From: Echinometra lucunter
Lineage: Eukaryota > Echinodermata > Echinoidea > Camarodonta > Echinometridae
Length of the DNA: 64,000 nucleotides
Assembly (NCBI GenBank): GCA_029962745.1
Contig: CM057171.1
Span: 19,307,034 to 19,371,033, forward strand
Reading direction: 5' to 3'
How positions within the stretch are numbered: the stretch's first letter is position 1; every line of letters begins with the position of its first letter. The notes beneath the pieces were generated by a model, which saw nothing but the letters and a program-made list of their open reading frames with translations, ran no database searches and was not told the DNA's origin. The position numbers and the translations under genes are program-made. Shown here piece by piece: positions 30,993-43,769 of the stretch.

Positions 30993-32349
30993 TATTGCAT
31001 AGCGCCATCTAGTGTCCATTTTCTGTTCATCTCCTCCCGTACATGACCCATGGAGGAATTGATGAATGACGAACCAGGCCCACTCATGCCCCCTCCACCC
31101 TTTTCTGGATTTGTCGCTAATCCGCACTATCGTTATAACACATAAAATACATACACCCACACATCCCCCCCCCCTCACCCCCCCCCCCCCCTCCCCACCA
31201 CACACACAAAACACGTTCTCACTCATCGTGCCCTTAAACATAGCGAAGTAAACGAAAAAGGATACCTGGCGAAATTGAGCTACATGCGTTGCATTCCCCC
31301 AAAGCAGTCATCCATATTTGAATTGAAGGTTGCGGGAAACAAATGCCTCCGCAGGAAGGAAAATTGAGTGAGATACGCAGTGTGAATCTCTCGTTTTGTT
31401 ATCTTTCAATGTCCATTATTTGTGAGGGAGTTGTAAAAATATGTTTGCATATATGTCCTAATCTTGATATCTCTGTGCACCTGCATGTGGCCTTGGGGGA
31501 ATACCCCCCCCCCAACAAACACACACATACACCCACACTAATGAGTACCTGACTACACAGTGTTTGAGTTGAAATTAGTGCATGATGGGTTGGTTGTTTA
31601 TCTGATTCACCGACTGACTGCTTGATTGACTGATTGATTGACTGATTCATTGATTGACACTGACTGATTGATAGGAGGACTGACTAATTGGCCATGACTG
31701 TGGTGATCAAAGTGAGCTAGCTTTAATGTCGAAAATTACCAAAAATTAATATTCCAAACAACATAAAAAAGTATACATTTGTTCACCCAAGAAGAATGAA
31801 AACGTCAAAACACTGACACAAACAAATGATGTTCAATCATAAACTGACTAAGGTCATCGGAATATGCAAATTTCTAGGCCTTTACAATTTACACCACTCT
31901 ACTTACCTGATACCAACCACAACAGATTTATACCAATTCTTTTTAAAATTTGAATTTTGCACCCTTTCACATAAAGTTAAAGTTGCTCACTCAATTCTGA
32001 CATATTTTCAGTTTTGCTGATATCATTTGATAGAGAAGAGACCTTAATTGCACCATCCAGTTATAAAAGCTTCCTGAAAAATGTTTTGAAATGTTCAGAT
32101 GGTATCAACAGTTATAAAAGTTTCCTGCAATCTTTTGAAATATTCGGATTGCGAAACTTTCTCCGACTTTGGGGGGACGCACTTTATATTTGAGGCTTGG
32201 CAGAAAATTTGCACCTTTTCTGAGCATGAAGATACCCCTGCATTAGGGGCTAACATCCCCCCTTCGGATTATACCTCAGACAGTTTTACCTCTGACATTT
32301 TCACAGTGATCCAGATCAAGTGTCATCATATAGTATGAATTGTACTATT

Positions 32350-32395
<46 letters not shown>

Positions 32396-32603
32396 AAAGC
32401 TACATTTGATCTATTTATTTCCATTTCATTCTGAACATAATTTCAAGCAGGTACAGAGCATATATAAAAATTAGAACTTAAATGTAAAGAACACTGTTGA
32501 CCTAAATTTGCAAAATGAAACGGGGGACATCTTATCAAAAGAAGCAGCGCTTGTATAAAGCTCATGCCCCTGAAACGTAGTGACATAAATTATAATTTAT
32601 AAA
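30993..32603. other. No gene seen; C-rich, TGAT and poly-T tracts
   Basis: C-runs and AC repeats lie at 31150-31210 and 31505-31535, a TGAT/GACTGATT tract at about 31610-31680 and a poly-T of about 40 at 32351-32392. Short open frames here have no recognisable content. Confidence 0.5.
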
Positions 32604-32744
32604 CTGGTGAGCGTTTCATGAATTGTCTTGTCAGTGATTTTTACCGACAAGTGACAACTGCTATAAGTTAGTGAAATCCTTGCATCTGAATGGCTGAGAG
32701 CAAATTTGTCAGTCACTGACAAAACACTTCTTGAAACGCTCCAG
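32604..32744. mobile_element. MITE with GAGCGTTTCA termini
   Basis: The ends CTGGTGAGCGTTTCATGAA and TTGAAACGCTCCAG are inverted repeats. The pairing continues inward with TTGTCAGTGA and TCACTGACAA. It is about 141 bp and non-coding. Confidence 0.7.
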
Positions 32745-32835
32745 GTCTTAAATAGTTTCAAAAATAGTTTCAAACAGTTTCAAAGCATTTGACCTTGAAT
32801 TTGCTTCCGTCTTGCTAATATAGCGACGTTCTCAA

Positions 32836-33185
32836 ACAAACTAGTCAGATTTGACTAGATTACCGGATCACACGGGCATTTTCTGTTTTCTAGTCAAATG
32901 TGACTAGATTCTAGTCAAAATAACTAGAATTGATAACAAAGAACAAACATTTTTCTCGTCCAGTGGCACTAGATTCCAGTGAAAATGACCAGAATTCTTT
33001 TAAAATTAACCAAACTTTTACCAAAAATCTAGTCAATTTCACTAGGACCAAGTCAAGTTAGTGTTGGTGCTTGTAAGATCCGGTAGACATAGTAGACTGG
33101 TACACTATATTCTAGTCATTTTGACTAGAAGTGTGTCACGTTTGACAAGAGTAGTACTAGTCTGTCAAATTTACTAGATTTGTTT
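32836..33185. repeat. Cluster of CTAGTC(N)GACTAG palindromes
   Basis: At least five copies of a CTAGTCAAATTTGACTAG-like palindrome occur in 350 bp (about 32842, 32898, 33028, 33112, 33160), interleaved with single TAGTCA half-sites. CCGGATC and GATCCGG also face each other near 32863 and 33079. It may be the subterminal repeats of a DNA transposon or clustered binding sites; no protein is encoded. Confidence 0.6.
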
Positions 33186-34490
33186 TTAATAGCTATGTCA
33201 TCAAAACAAGGCAAGTTCCTTCACCACTGTAGCTTTCAAGAAGGGACAACAAATGACACGTTCATCTCCAAATAGCGAGAATGACATTTCATTTTTACGA
33301 GGAAAAAGAAAAACGAAATAGCATTAGGAAGCGGTCGGGGGTCATATTACTTTTAGCCATATACTAGTAATTATCAGACAGGAGCGAACCCAAGTTATGT
33401 TTTTTTTTTTTTATTGAAAAATGAGGCCGCATGATCCTTTACCGACAATGGCGCATGGTATAGAAATTGTAAAGAGAAGATCAGGGTGTAGTGACGTGAT
33501 TTTTAGGGCTTACCCATTCTCATTCATGTTAGTCTAGAGGATCATCATAAAAATTAATGCACCCCGAAGTCGTACCTTTGAATTTACGAGATGTGCAGGG
33601 TGGAATAATTAACTTTAGCGTGGATGAAAGGAAACAGTCATTCGTTGTCGCTGAATAGTTCAAAGTAAAAACTGATCTAAAATCATCAACGGATCGTTTA
33701 GATAAAATTGACCCCCCCCCCCCAAATATGTTGCTGCTTCAACATAAGATATTTCTAGATAAAAGTTAACACAGCAAGTGACAACCATGATCAGTTGAAG
33801 ATTACTTTATAATCATTTATATTTTACTTGTTTTGTTTAATATTTGTTTTTCAAATGTTCTGTTGCCGAAATTGCAAAAAAGTTTCTTTTAATTTATCCT
33901 TGTTCTAGATCATTCTTTATACATACGAATAGATTAACTTTGACTAATTTTCTACATTTTTTCAATCGATTATTTACTTGAAATAAGACGACGGGGTCGT
34001 TCTTCAAAACAGTTCGTTAGAAACTGACAATGCTACTATGTGAAAAAATGCAAATAGATAAATGAATAAAATAAATAACAAAGAAATAACTTGAAATATG
34101 ACGAAATTAATTAAGGGAAAGTGTGAACAAAATTTGCCACATCTGCGTGTAGTCACACATTAATTTCGATTTGCGCGTGTTTCATCAGCATTGAATCAGC
34201 TTCTTATCATTTTGGTGATCTCAATATTATATTTTTATATAGGCCTACGCAACACGAAGTTCTTATTTACTAAATTTTAAACCTTTCCCATTGATATTTC
34301 AATTAAATTAAATTCAGTTCAATCCTATTCAATTAATGTTATTGTCATGTCATAAAAACACAAAAATTGTCTTAGGACTCTTTACACGTACATAATAGGC
34401 CTAACAGAGATACATAATGACATGTATAACAGAGTACATAACAACCAATAATACTGCAGAATGAATATCTGTAGAAACATGTACATACAA
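33186..34490. other. No gene seen
   Basis: AT-rich with homopolymer T (33400) and C (33713) runs. Nothing is recognised. Confidence 0.5.
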
Positions 34491-34496
34491 TATGCA

Positions 34497-36172
34497 GGGG
34501 CGTCGCTAGACTATTTTGAATGGGGGGGGGGGGGTGTAGAGGCCAGATTGCCGACAAATAATGCCACCGATTGCCGACGACCAACGTCGATAAATTCAAC
34601 CGTATAAAGCACATTGAGGCATGTTCAATTGTGCACCTCTATCAGATTTTCCTTTTTGAACTATATTTTGTTCACCTCACTTGCCGAATGTGTTTGTTTT
34701 CCGAAAACATCCTGTATCTAAATATAATACAAGCGAGCGCAGTGAGCGAGGAAAAATATACACTCTCTTACGTACTTAAGTGATAGTTCTTCATCAAACT
34801 ACAAGGTGGGCTTAAAGATATCTAAATTAATTATATTTGGTCACCTCTCTGGCCTGATTCATTCGGTTTCAAAGACCATCCTAAATCTTAATATTATACG
34901 AGCTAGCGCAGCGAGAGAGGAAAAAATTTATTTTTCATGGTAGAAGTGACAATTCTTTATCAAAATACACGATGGTATTAACTATAAGATATCTAACTTA
35001 TACAGGTACATTTGGTCACCTCACTTGTCGAATTCGTTTACTTTCCCAAATCCATCTTGTATCTGAATATTGTACGAGCGAGCGTAGCGAGCGAGGAAAA
35101 ATACATATTTACTCCTTTGCATGATAGAAGTGAAAGTTCTTCATAAAAAAATGCATGATGGGCCTTTTGGATATCTTGATTTTGGTCACCTCTCTTATCT
35201 AATTCATTTGCTTTCAAAGACTATCCTGTATCTAAATATTATACGAGCGAGCGCAGCGAGCGAGGAGAAATATATATACTCTATTTTATGGTAGGTGATA
35301 ATTCTTCATCAATATACACGATGGGCCTATAGCTTGCAAAATTTGTTTGCTTTCCCCAATCCATCTTGTATCTGAATATTATACGAGCGAGCGTAGCGAG
35401 CGAGGAAAAATTCATAATGCTTTTCTTGGTAGAAGTGAAAGTTCTTCATCAAAATACACGATTGGCCTTTAAGGTACCTATTTTGATATATTTGGTCACA
35501 TCTCCTACCTAATTTATTTGCATTTAAGACCATCCTATATCTAAATATTACACGAGCGAGCGCAGCGAGCGAGGAAAATATACATTCTCTTTTTATGGTA
35601 GAAGTGATAATTCTTCATCAAAGTACATGATGGGCCTAAAGATATCTAGATTATATAGTGTTCATCTCACTAGCCGAATGTGTTTGCTTTCCGTAAACAT
35701 CCTGTATCTGAATATAATACGAGCGAGCGCAGCGAGCTAGGAAAAATATACATACTCTTTTTATGGTAGAAGTAATACTTCTTCATCAAAATACATGATG
35801 GGCCTAAATATATCTAGATTATATAGTGTTCATCTCATTAGCCGAATGTGTTTGCTTTCCGAAAACATCCTGTATCTAAATATAATACAAGAAAGCGCAG
35901 CGAGCAAGGAAAAATATACACTCTCTTTCGTGGTACCAGTATTATTTCGTCGTCAAAATGCAAAAGCAAATAAGCCGAATATGACTCTATTTGGGCACCT
36001 TACTCCTCTTTTTTTTTTCCTCCTTCCTCTTCCCTCTCCTTTCTCTCTCTCTATCTCCTTTTTTTTTTCGCCGACAGCGATCGTGAATTTGCCGACAAGA
36101 ATTTTGAGTGGGGGGGGGGGGTGTCACACCCCTCCACACCCCCCCCCCCTTTAGCGACGCCCGTGCCTATAT
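34497..36172. mobile_element. TIR element with eight internal 170-bp repeats (GAGCGAGC family), copy 1
   Basis: The ends GGGGCGTCGCTA plus G-run and C-run plus TAGCGACGCCC are inverted repeats, each followed inward by TTGCCGACAA/TGCCGACAGCG phrases. Inside, GAGCGAGCGCAGCGAGCGAG-type cores occur near 34730, 34900, 35076, 35245, 35385, 35554, 35721 and 35891, mostly 167-176 bp apart (one interval is 140). Each unit also has TTTGCTTTCC, CATCCTGTATCTAAATAT and TTCTTCATCAAAATACA. It is non-coding. Confidence 0.82.
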
Positions 36173-37130
36173 GAAAACAAAGCGCAAAATAAGGCTACAT
36201 ATAATTATATAACTGCTGAAAGTTATACGTATTTCCCCTTACCTCTTGCATTCCATATTGCACTTAACCGATTCCCCCCTCCCTCCGACTATCTTGCATA
36301 GAGTTTTACCTCATGAGAATTCAAGTCCAAAAAATAAATTTGCATGATTGATGAACTTCAAAATCACGTGCTGAAGTCTCAAACCCCCCGCCAAGCCCCG
36401 CCAGGCAAAACAAACAGGAGCGCAAAGTCTGCTGCAGAAATAGCATTCCCCGTTCACCTTACTTTACATAATTAATGAAATTCAAAATCAGGTGAAAAAG
36501 CCTCAAAGCCCCCCCCCCCCCCCCCCCGCTCCAATAACAAAAATGCTGCGAAACAGGAGAAGCAGCATTCCTCATTCACCCTGCATACACCTGAATATCA
36601 AATTCCTGGTAAAAGGTAAATTACTGTCATGCAATATATCAAGTGTGAAAGAAATGCCTGCAAGCATTACCAAAGGTTCATTATGTAGTAGGCATATATA
36701 CACATATTTATACATAACCGGTAACTAAGTGATACGGAATCATAAAGAAATCGAGTCATTCGTGCGGTTAAGAGCATGCACTGCACACGAAAATGGGTAA
36801 GTGGGATTACACACGCCCACACGCCCACGCGCGCGCGCGCACACACCCACATGTGTATGACTGTTGATTTGACCTGAAGGCTTGGTCTATTCTCTGTCGT
36901 ATTATTCAAGACTTTATTCCAGACTCAGCTGCATGTACAGAGGTTCATGTGCTGTGCGCTTGTATGTGTGTGAACGAATGAGAGAATGTGCTGTGTGTGA
37001 GGGGGTGTGTGTGTGTGGGTGTTTTCCGTGCCTGTCTTTTGTTTTGCGGGGTTTTTTTTTTTTCAGGGGCCTTCAGTCCACAAGCCTAGTTTTCTTGTTG
37101 CCTCTGCATTTCCAAACATTTTTGTTATTG
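36173..37130. other. No gene seen; homopolymer and CG/CA-rich tracts
   Basis: A C-run lies near 36508-36527, alternating CG/CA at 36826-36848 and GT-rich sequence near 36960-37020. An imperfect repeat of TCAAAATCA(C/G)GTGAAG(T/C) occurs at about 36358 and 36482. Confidence 0.45.
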
Positions 37131-37278
37131 TTTATTATCATTATCATCATTATTATTATTATTATTATTATTATTCTTATTCTTCTTATTATTATTATAA
37201 TTATTATTATTTTTGCTCTTATTATCATTATTTTCATCATTATTATTATTATTATCATTCCTTATTATTATTGATAAT
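37131..37278. repeat. ATT/ATC microsatellite
   Basis: About 145 bp of imperfect ATT units. Confidence 0.9.
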
Positions 37279-37890
37279 ATCATTATAAAGTCGGCATTCC
37301 AAAATACAAGAATATAGAATATTATTACCTGAATGAGGCATTTTGGAGACAAGATATAAGCGCTTATTTTGTCTCTCTAATTGATTAACTCAACACAAAA
37401 TACGTCACAATGGTTCAGCCAGGGCTCTGTATGACTAGGGTAATAATATTCATACACCCCTCCTCCGCGAAATTTGTCATTTTCCTATTGCGCCTCTGTA
37501 CTAAATTATTGGTCCATAATATCCATATTTCACCCTGATCCCAAACAGGCGCTTGCGTACAAACGAGTAAATTTGTTCGCTAGCCTGTGTACGTACGTAT
37601 AGGCAAAATAATATGTCGCTTACTTCAGTTGTGTTCAACACGCGGAAGATAGTTCGCTGGCGGGTGGGCGATTCCTGTGCTTTTCTGTGGGGAAAACCTC
37701 TGTTCGCGCAAGCTCATACAAACTGAAGTTATCGACAATTTTAGTGCGCCAATTAGTAAACGGGAGCAAACTGTAAAGAGCGGTTTAGTGTTAGTGTTAT
37801 ACTCGATCTACAACTTGTTTTGAGTTTTTCTTTGAACTTTAAAGTTTAAACTTTAAATTAAATGCACCTGATAGGGGTGAACAGGTAATA
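37279..37890. other. No gene seen
   Basis: Unique-looking sequence with a GTACGTACGTAT stretch at 37590 and no recognised feature. Confidence 0.4.
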
Positions 37891-38034
37891 ATAATATTGA
37901 CTGGCGTAACTTTCGGGAGATACCACATAAATTTCCCTCACTAGACCGATATTGCCCTCGTCTTCGACTCGGGACAATATGAGACTAGTTTGGGAAATAT
38001 ATGTGGTATCTCCCTCAAGGCCAGTCAATATTAT
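37891..38034. mobile_element. Hairpin MITE 1 (ATATTGACTGG termini)
   Basis: ATAATATTGACTGG faces CCAGTCAATATTAT at the other end, and GGGAGATACCACATA faces TATGTGGTATCTCCC. The fold closes on a central palindrome around CTCGTCTTCGACTCGGG. About 144 bp, almost entirely self-complementary. Confidence 0.85.
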
Positions 38035-38185
38035 ATAATTATTACCTTTATAGGGAATTTTTGCGGGGCATTAAAGACACATATTTTTTGTCTGTATGAT
38101 TTGTCTGTGCAATATCAGAGCATATCGTATAAAACGTCAAATTCCCCATAGGCTCATGTAAAAAAAATTGCCGTGCAATATTTAT

Positions 38186-38326
38186 ATAATATTGACTGGC
38201 ATTAATGATATACCAACCTATATCGCCCGATCTGAATCCAATATTGTCCAAGCCGAAGGCGCGGGCAATATTGGATTCAGAGAGGGCGATATAGGTTGTA
38301 TCTTATTCAATGCAGTCAATATTATT
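38186..38326. mobile_element. Hairpin MITE 2 (ATATTGACTGG termini)
   Basis: It has the same terminal sequence as hairpin 1 (ATAATATTGACTGG / AGTCAATATTATT) and a different stem (CCTATATCGCCC / GGGCGATATAGG). The stem closes on CCAATATTGTCC, a GCCGAAGGCGCGGG centre and GCAATATTGG. Confidence 0.85.
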
Positions 38327-38404
38327 ATTATTATCTATGTCCCACAGGAAATTGATGAAAAAATGAATTAAAGTCATCTCTCCAAGTACCCATTTAACAT
38401 GTAT

Positions 38405-39295
38405 ATGTGCCTTAACTTTAATCACACGGCTTATACCCTTTTATGATGTCATAATGTATTTGCGCATTGCATGTTGCGTATCTTTTTGTTCGCACCTTTG
38501 GTTCGCGCACTGCATGCATGGCTTGCGTTGCTTCTCATACCGGTTCAAACTGGATTTCATGAATATTGCCCGCTGCTCAATTTACACGTAGAGTCAATGA
38601 GAAAACCCGGAAGAGAGAAAACATGGTATGATATTGACCGCTGCCAAATCAGAGAACGCAAAATATGGAAATAATTGCCAACGGAAAAATGCCTCGTATA
38701 GATAATAATATACAAATAATGAATGTTTATGAGTGCAATGGACAGAATATTTCATGAGGTGAAAGATGAAATGATCCATTCAACGAGGCGCAGCCGAGTT
38801 GAATGGATCAATAATTTCATCTTTCACCGAATGAAATATTCTGTCCATTGCACGAATGAAAAAAACATTCATTATTTGTTTTATATGACACCTAAAAATA
38901 GATCAAATCGCAATAAATCAATAGCGCTATACGCTAGCGCGCTGCTCACTGCAAACGCGAGCGTTTTACGTACGTAGTGTGCCGGGCTCTCGGCGTTCGT
39001 GCAATGGAGCAAATCGCATGGATCCAAGATTGCACGGTAAATGGAGCCACAATTGCACGAATGATGACGTCATAGTGCAATGGGACAAATGATGAATATC
39101 AAACAACCAATCAAATGACAGGGATCTATTAAGGTGTTGTATAATATGCGATATTGCATGGTCTCTTCGCGTGCGCGCAATGAAACAGACATGCGCAATA
39201 AGGATTACAATGCGCGGATACGCAATACACGCAATACACAAATGACACTTTGATGACGTCATAAAGGGGTAAGTCAAACTTGTGTGATCAAAATA
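38405..39295. mobile_element. Larger inverted-repeat element containing hairpin 3
   Basis: Left sequence near 38420-38490 (ATCACACGG, ACCCTTTTATGATGTCAT, TTGCGCATTGCATGTTGCGTAT) is matched in reverse complement by 39170-39290 (ATGACGTCATAAAGGGGT, TGTGTGAT). The element carries two ATGACGTCAT boxes (around 39065 and 39252) and many short GTGCAAT/ATTGCAC inverted words. No coding sequence. Confidence 0.6.
38712..38882. mobile_element. Hairpin MITE 3
   Basis: AAATAATGAATGTTT faces AACATTCATTATTT, GTGCAATGGACAGAATATTTCAT faces its reverse complement, and GATCCATTCAAC faces GTTGAATGGATC. The centre is GAGGCGCAGCCGAG. The stem is about 75 bp and nearly perfect. Confidence 0.87.
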
Positions 39296-39382
39296 AATGT
39301 ATGATGGGGGCCCTTTTTAGTTGCTGAAATGACTTTTATTGAATTTTAAATCCCTTTCTTGTTGGGTATAGATAATAATAAT

Positions 39383-39522
39383 TATATTGGATGGCTTTAT
39401 TTTATTGAATATCAGGAATGTTCCACTCGTTAGGGCTAATATTGCACTCATCTTCGATTCGTGCAATATTGGCCCTAATTCGTGGAACATTCTCTGGTAT
39501 CCCATTCAGAGTCATCCAATAT
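39383..39522. mobile_element. Hairpin MITE 4
   Basis: ATATTGGATGGC faces GTCATCCAATAT, GAATGTTCCAC faces GTGGAACATTC, and TAGGGCTAATATTGCAC faces GTGCAATATTGGCCCTA. The centre is TCATCTTCGATTC, parallel to the centre of hairpin 1. Confidence 0.85.
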
Positions 39523-41596
39523 GATATGAATATGCAAATTACAGCAATTACTGGAATGTATATGATTAAGAAAGGACCTGGATCACAGTTGACGGGGCTG
39601 CCTAGGTTTGGAAATGATTAAAGTAAAAGGCTAACATTGTGAGAATTTAAAAAAATCTCATTTTGCTACTTGACAATGGTATAAACACAAGAGTTATAGT
39701 TTAAAAATACCAGTCTGAAAGTTTCAAAGTATAATGTCGACGGAAAGTATTTTTAAATATTAAAAATGTAAACCAATGTTTGAAGAAAATAATTATATAG
39801 TGGTAGGCTGCACAGACTGGACATAAGGAGCGTGTATGTGCACAGAGTTCACCTGAACAGTTTATGTGTATGCATATCATGTATAGTACAGGGAGAGGGG
39901 TGAAGCCAACGTTTTTTTTTTTTAAATTGGTTGAAAATACTCCTCTAGCTATTTGTCTCATGAGACCAACACTAATAAAATCGGCGTTTGCGTCTTATTA
40001 ACAGTTTTTCATTTCAAATTATGGTTGGTTTCAGGGTCTCTGAGTACAAATACAAGTACTCGTGTTTCATCTTAGTTTGAGAATTTGTTAAATCAGCTGC
40101 TCACAAAGTTAGCCGATGCCTTAAACTAAATTACCATGACTTACAGGTCTTCCTACCAAGTTTCCACACCCCTTTTACTCCATTCAGGCAGAATAAGAAA
40201 TAAATAAATAAAAGAAGAATTATAAGTTAAAAGTGTATAACTGGAAACTGGCGACACATTAGGTGCAATAATTTAAAATAGTATCTCATTCAAACAAATC
40301 TGTCTGTTTGAAATTGTTAATGTGTTGGCAGTTTTGAAGAAAAGATAGATGTGATAATTCATTTAAAAGTTTATTTGTCAAAATTGTAATGATTTATGTT
40401 CCATACATGTCAAAATGTTACATTGCCTGTTTTAAAAAATGAAAATAAATAAATTTTAAAAAAGAAATATCTACAAGAACATTTAGCGACAAACAGTGAA
40501 TTAAGAATGCAAAAGAGCGTATAACACACAGCTATTTAATACTACAATATGGGAATATAGTGTCATGATTGTACTGGTAATACAGTACAGTACGGACAAA
40601 GAATACAAAGGAGCATAACACACAACTGTAACTACAATATGGAAATATTTAAAAGTGTAACGATAACACAAAATACTGCGATTACACTAGTGGTAAGCAA
40701 TGAACAAAGAATACAAAAGAGTATAATATAACGGTAAAAGAAACAATATGAAAACATATAAAAAAGGCAAGATGAGATATTTTGTTCTGATCATGGAGAT
40801 TAAAGCGGCAAAGCAAATCGTTTCAGGGATATGCTGTAATGTTTATGGCAACTGTTGTAAAGAGAACAAAAAACACCTTGCACGAAGACAACAACAACAA
40901 AAAGGGTTCACAGAGACTTTTCTTTGTTACCTAGAGCTGAACCCACTTTTAAAAGGTTCAATAACACTACGTCCTGAACCCCTTATTTTCCCAAGGAGAA
41001 ATTTCCCAATTCCAAGAGCCGGGCATGACTTTGAAAGTGGGGATATCGCCTACTGGTTTCTGACAATGTGTTTTGTGACCTTTGAACTGCATTGGGTCGT
41101 ATGTCTTGCACGGTGTCTCAGGTTGCTCCTATTTCTATCATCCATCTATCTTACGAGATGTTTTCATTCTCCGAAACGACTTTCGGTTTTCCCCTAATTC
41201 ATGTAAATGGGCCGATGGATTGCGAAATAGATCACCTAGAAACCAAAGATAAGAAATATTTCTAAACAGTGTACGAACAAAGGCCAATGCCCGTCAAATC
41301 CCCAGTTTAAAGATTTGAACCTCCCCTAAGGCAGATAGCATTGCATTGTTTACAAACCCCGAATTACACCCGTCCGTCTAAAACTGTTATCATGAATAAA
41401 GAATATAATTTTTTTCTCTCTCTCTCTCTCCAATTACTCCAAAAAGTAGTCGATTAAGGTCCACATAGTCTCAAAGCCAGGAGTAAACTGGCTATGGGGA
41501 ATTTGTCTTCCGCAAGTTATTTGGGTTAAAAATGGCAGGTATGGTACGACAGGGGCCAGTCAGCAACAAAGATGACCGATTCTGAAGAGAAGAAGG
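39523..41596. other. No gene assigned
   Basis: AT-rich with a CT microsatellite at about 41415-41432. A 149-codon open stretch at 40748-41197 has no recognisable domain, repeats or neighbouring splice structure, so I do not call it a gene. Confidence 0.4.
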
Positions 41597-43755
41597 CCGG
41601 TGCGATAGTCGATGTGTTCCAGGTTCCACAGGAACGAAATGGCTAGTCGATTCGTTCCCCGGAACCAAACGGCTAGTTTATTCGTTCCAGCGGAACCAGA
41701 AGTCTGATACTACTTTTATCCGATACGTTACGAAAGCCGCCGTTTGGTTCCGACATTAGCCAAGAGTTTCGGGGTACATTTCAGAGGCCACGGAACGTTA
41801 TTAGAGGGAGAGGGGAGTTGACACCCAAACAGGCGAAATCCAGATCCTGCAGATAGGGCCCTAGCGGGGGTTAAGGGGCGGAACCCCCCCCCCCCCTTCC
41901 CCGAACCCTTGGTGTTTTTTTTTTCTGATTTTGAAAGTCTATTTCTAAATTTACAATTCGAAATACTGTAAGTTTTTAAACTAATAAGGTTTTATCATTT
42001 TTTGGCCGAAAGTGTGGGGGAGCCCCGGCAGCCCCCCCCCCCCCGCTTCCGCTGCCCCTGAATTTTTGTTATTGATATTATCAAGAGTATTATTACACAT
42101 TGTCATTGTCTCTCAAGTCTTTGTAAATGCAGTTTATACTGAATGGGTTTAAATAACAGTCATTGAAAGTTCTGATAAATCTATATATTCCGGATATTCT
42201 GACAGTGTCTGCAAAGGAGTTAACAAAATGTTTATATTTCTATTTTGAGAAGTCTTATTCTCAATAAGTGACCCTAAATAATTGACATACATAATTTTCA
42301 TTTTATGTATGTCAATTATTTATTTATGTTCCCTAATGTGTTTTATATAATGTACTGTCTTTTTTCTTTTCTCTGTTATCTTATTTTTAATCACATCTGT
42401 AAACCAAACGCAATTCAGCCACTGGCTTCGATGTTTGATATTAAATAAATCCGTTTCAAGTAAATTCTAAAGCATATGCACTGTGAAAAAATGGGCAAAT
42501 GCTTTGCCCAGCGTTGGGCTTATAGTCAACCCAACAAATTGTTAGGCAATGATTGCCCAAGGTTTTGCATTTCCCAACATGCCTTCTATATTGCTCGGTT
42601 GTTGGTCAAATCTTTTTACCCAGCAATTTTTTTTTTACCAACACCAACTTACCCATATTTTGTCACATTGTGGTAACAAAATAATATCCAGCATCAGAGA
42701 AAATACTAGTACCCTCTAATGCAATTATCCCTGAAAAACAGTGGCGTAATTGGTCAAAATAATTTGAGGAAGCACATTTCTGGAAAGTTGCCAGTTAGCG
42801 AAGCGAGCAATCCATAAATCGACTTGTTTAATGAAAATGTTATTTTGTCATAGATCAGGACACATATCCGGGATGTAATTTAATTTGCTCCCCTTTCCCT
42901 GTTTTATTATTTTTTTGGAGGGGGGGGGGGGGGGCTACTGCCCCCAAGCCCCCATTACAGTATGCCGGTGCTGAAAAATAATAGCACTTCACATACTTTT
43001 TTTTTCATTTTACACATTGAAATTACAGTTAGGCTATTATATCTTGCGTATAATAATTAATGTCATTATTTGATATGCTGTAATAATGTTGAATTCTCGT
43101 TGAAGAGATGTGGTAATTTCTAATGAATTACATGTAACTTTTAAATATTTCATAAAAATAAGAGGAGCAAACAATTATATTTGGCAGCACACTTTTACAG
43201 TGGCATACTCCAAGTGACACTTATTTTTTTTTTCATATTAAGACAAAATATAATTTGAGAAAATACAACAACAACATAAGGCTCATGCTGTTTGTCATGA
43301 CCCCTTCCTCTCAGAGCCCAAATGATAATGGTGTTTGTTGTTGTTACAGTTACTTTTTGTTTTGGTTTGTTCAATTTTTAGAAATTGCATTGAAATGTTT
43401 GTGCTTACTAGCGGAAGGGCGGAAAACGCAAGTTCAAATCATTAATGCAAACTAAGCAACATTAATCTGCAAAATATACTAATCGTACTCAGATGAACTT
43501 CATAAGAAAACAACGGAATTACCTAAGGGGAGTAGTTACGTCTTATCGACTTATCGGGAAAAAAGTACGATTGCAGGAAAGTGGAAACTAATTTTCCATT
43601 TTATCTTGAAAATGTCACATAATACATGCACCTCTCAACTATTACCACATAGATATAAGAAATTATGCCACTTATCTTTTTCTTCATAATGCAGAAATAA
43701 ATATAAATCAGAAGTTAAACCAATGGACATGAAACTCAAAATCCTTGTATTGTAG
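41597..43755 (+). repeat. 2.15-kb dispersed direct repeat, copy 1
   Basis: This matches 60318-62467 along its length with small indels. Shared landmarks are GATAGTCGATGTGTTCC, GTTCCCCGGAACC, GATCCTGCAGATAGGGCCC, ATGCACTGTGAAAAAATGGG, GCTACTGCCCCCAAGCC and ACTCAAAATCCTTGTATTGT. The interior contains G/C runs and self-complementary TTGGGC/GCCCAA words. No protein survives. It may be a non-autonomous transposon or a nested composite. Confidence 0.82.
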
Positions 43756-43769
43756 AACGTAAGATACCT

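Noticed and set aside
40748..41197. 149-codon open frame
   Set aside because: No domain, no splice context, no similarity recognised, and low-complexity QQQQ is included. It may be chance in AT-rich DNA.
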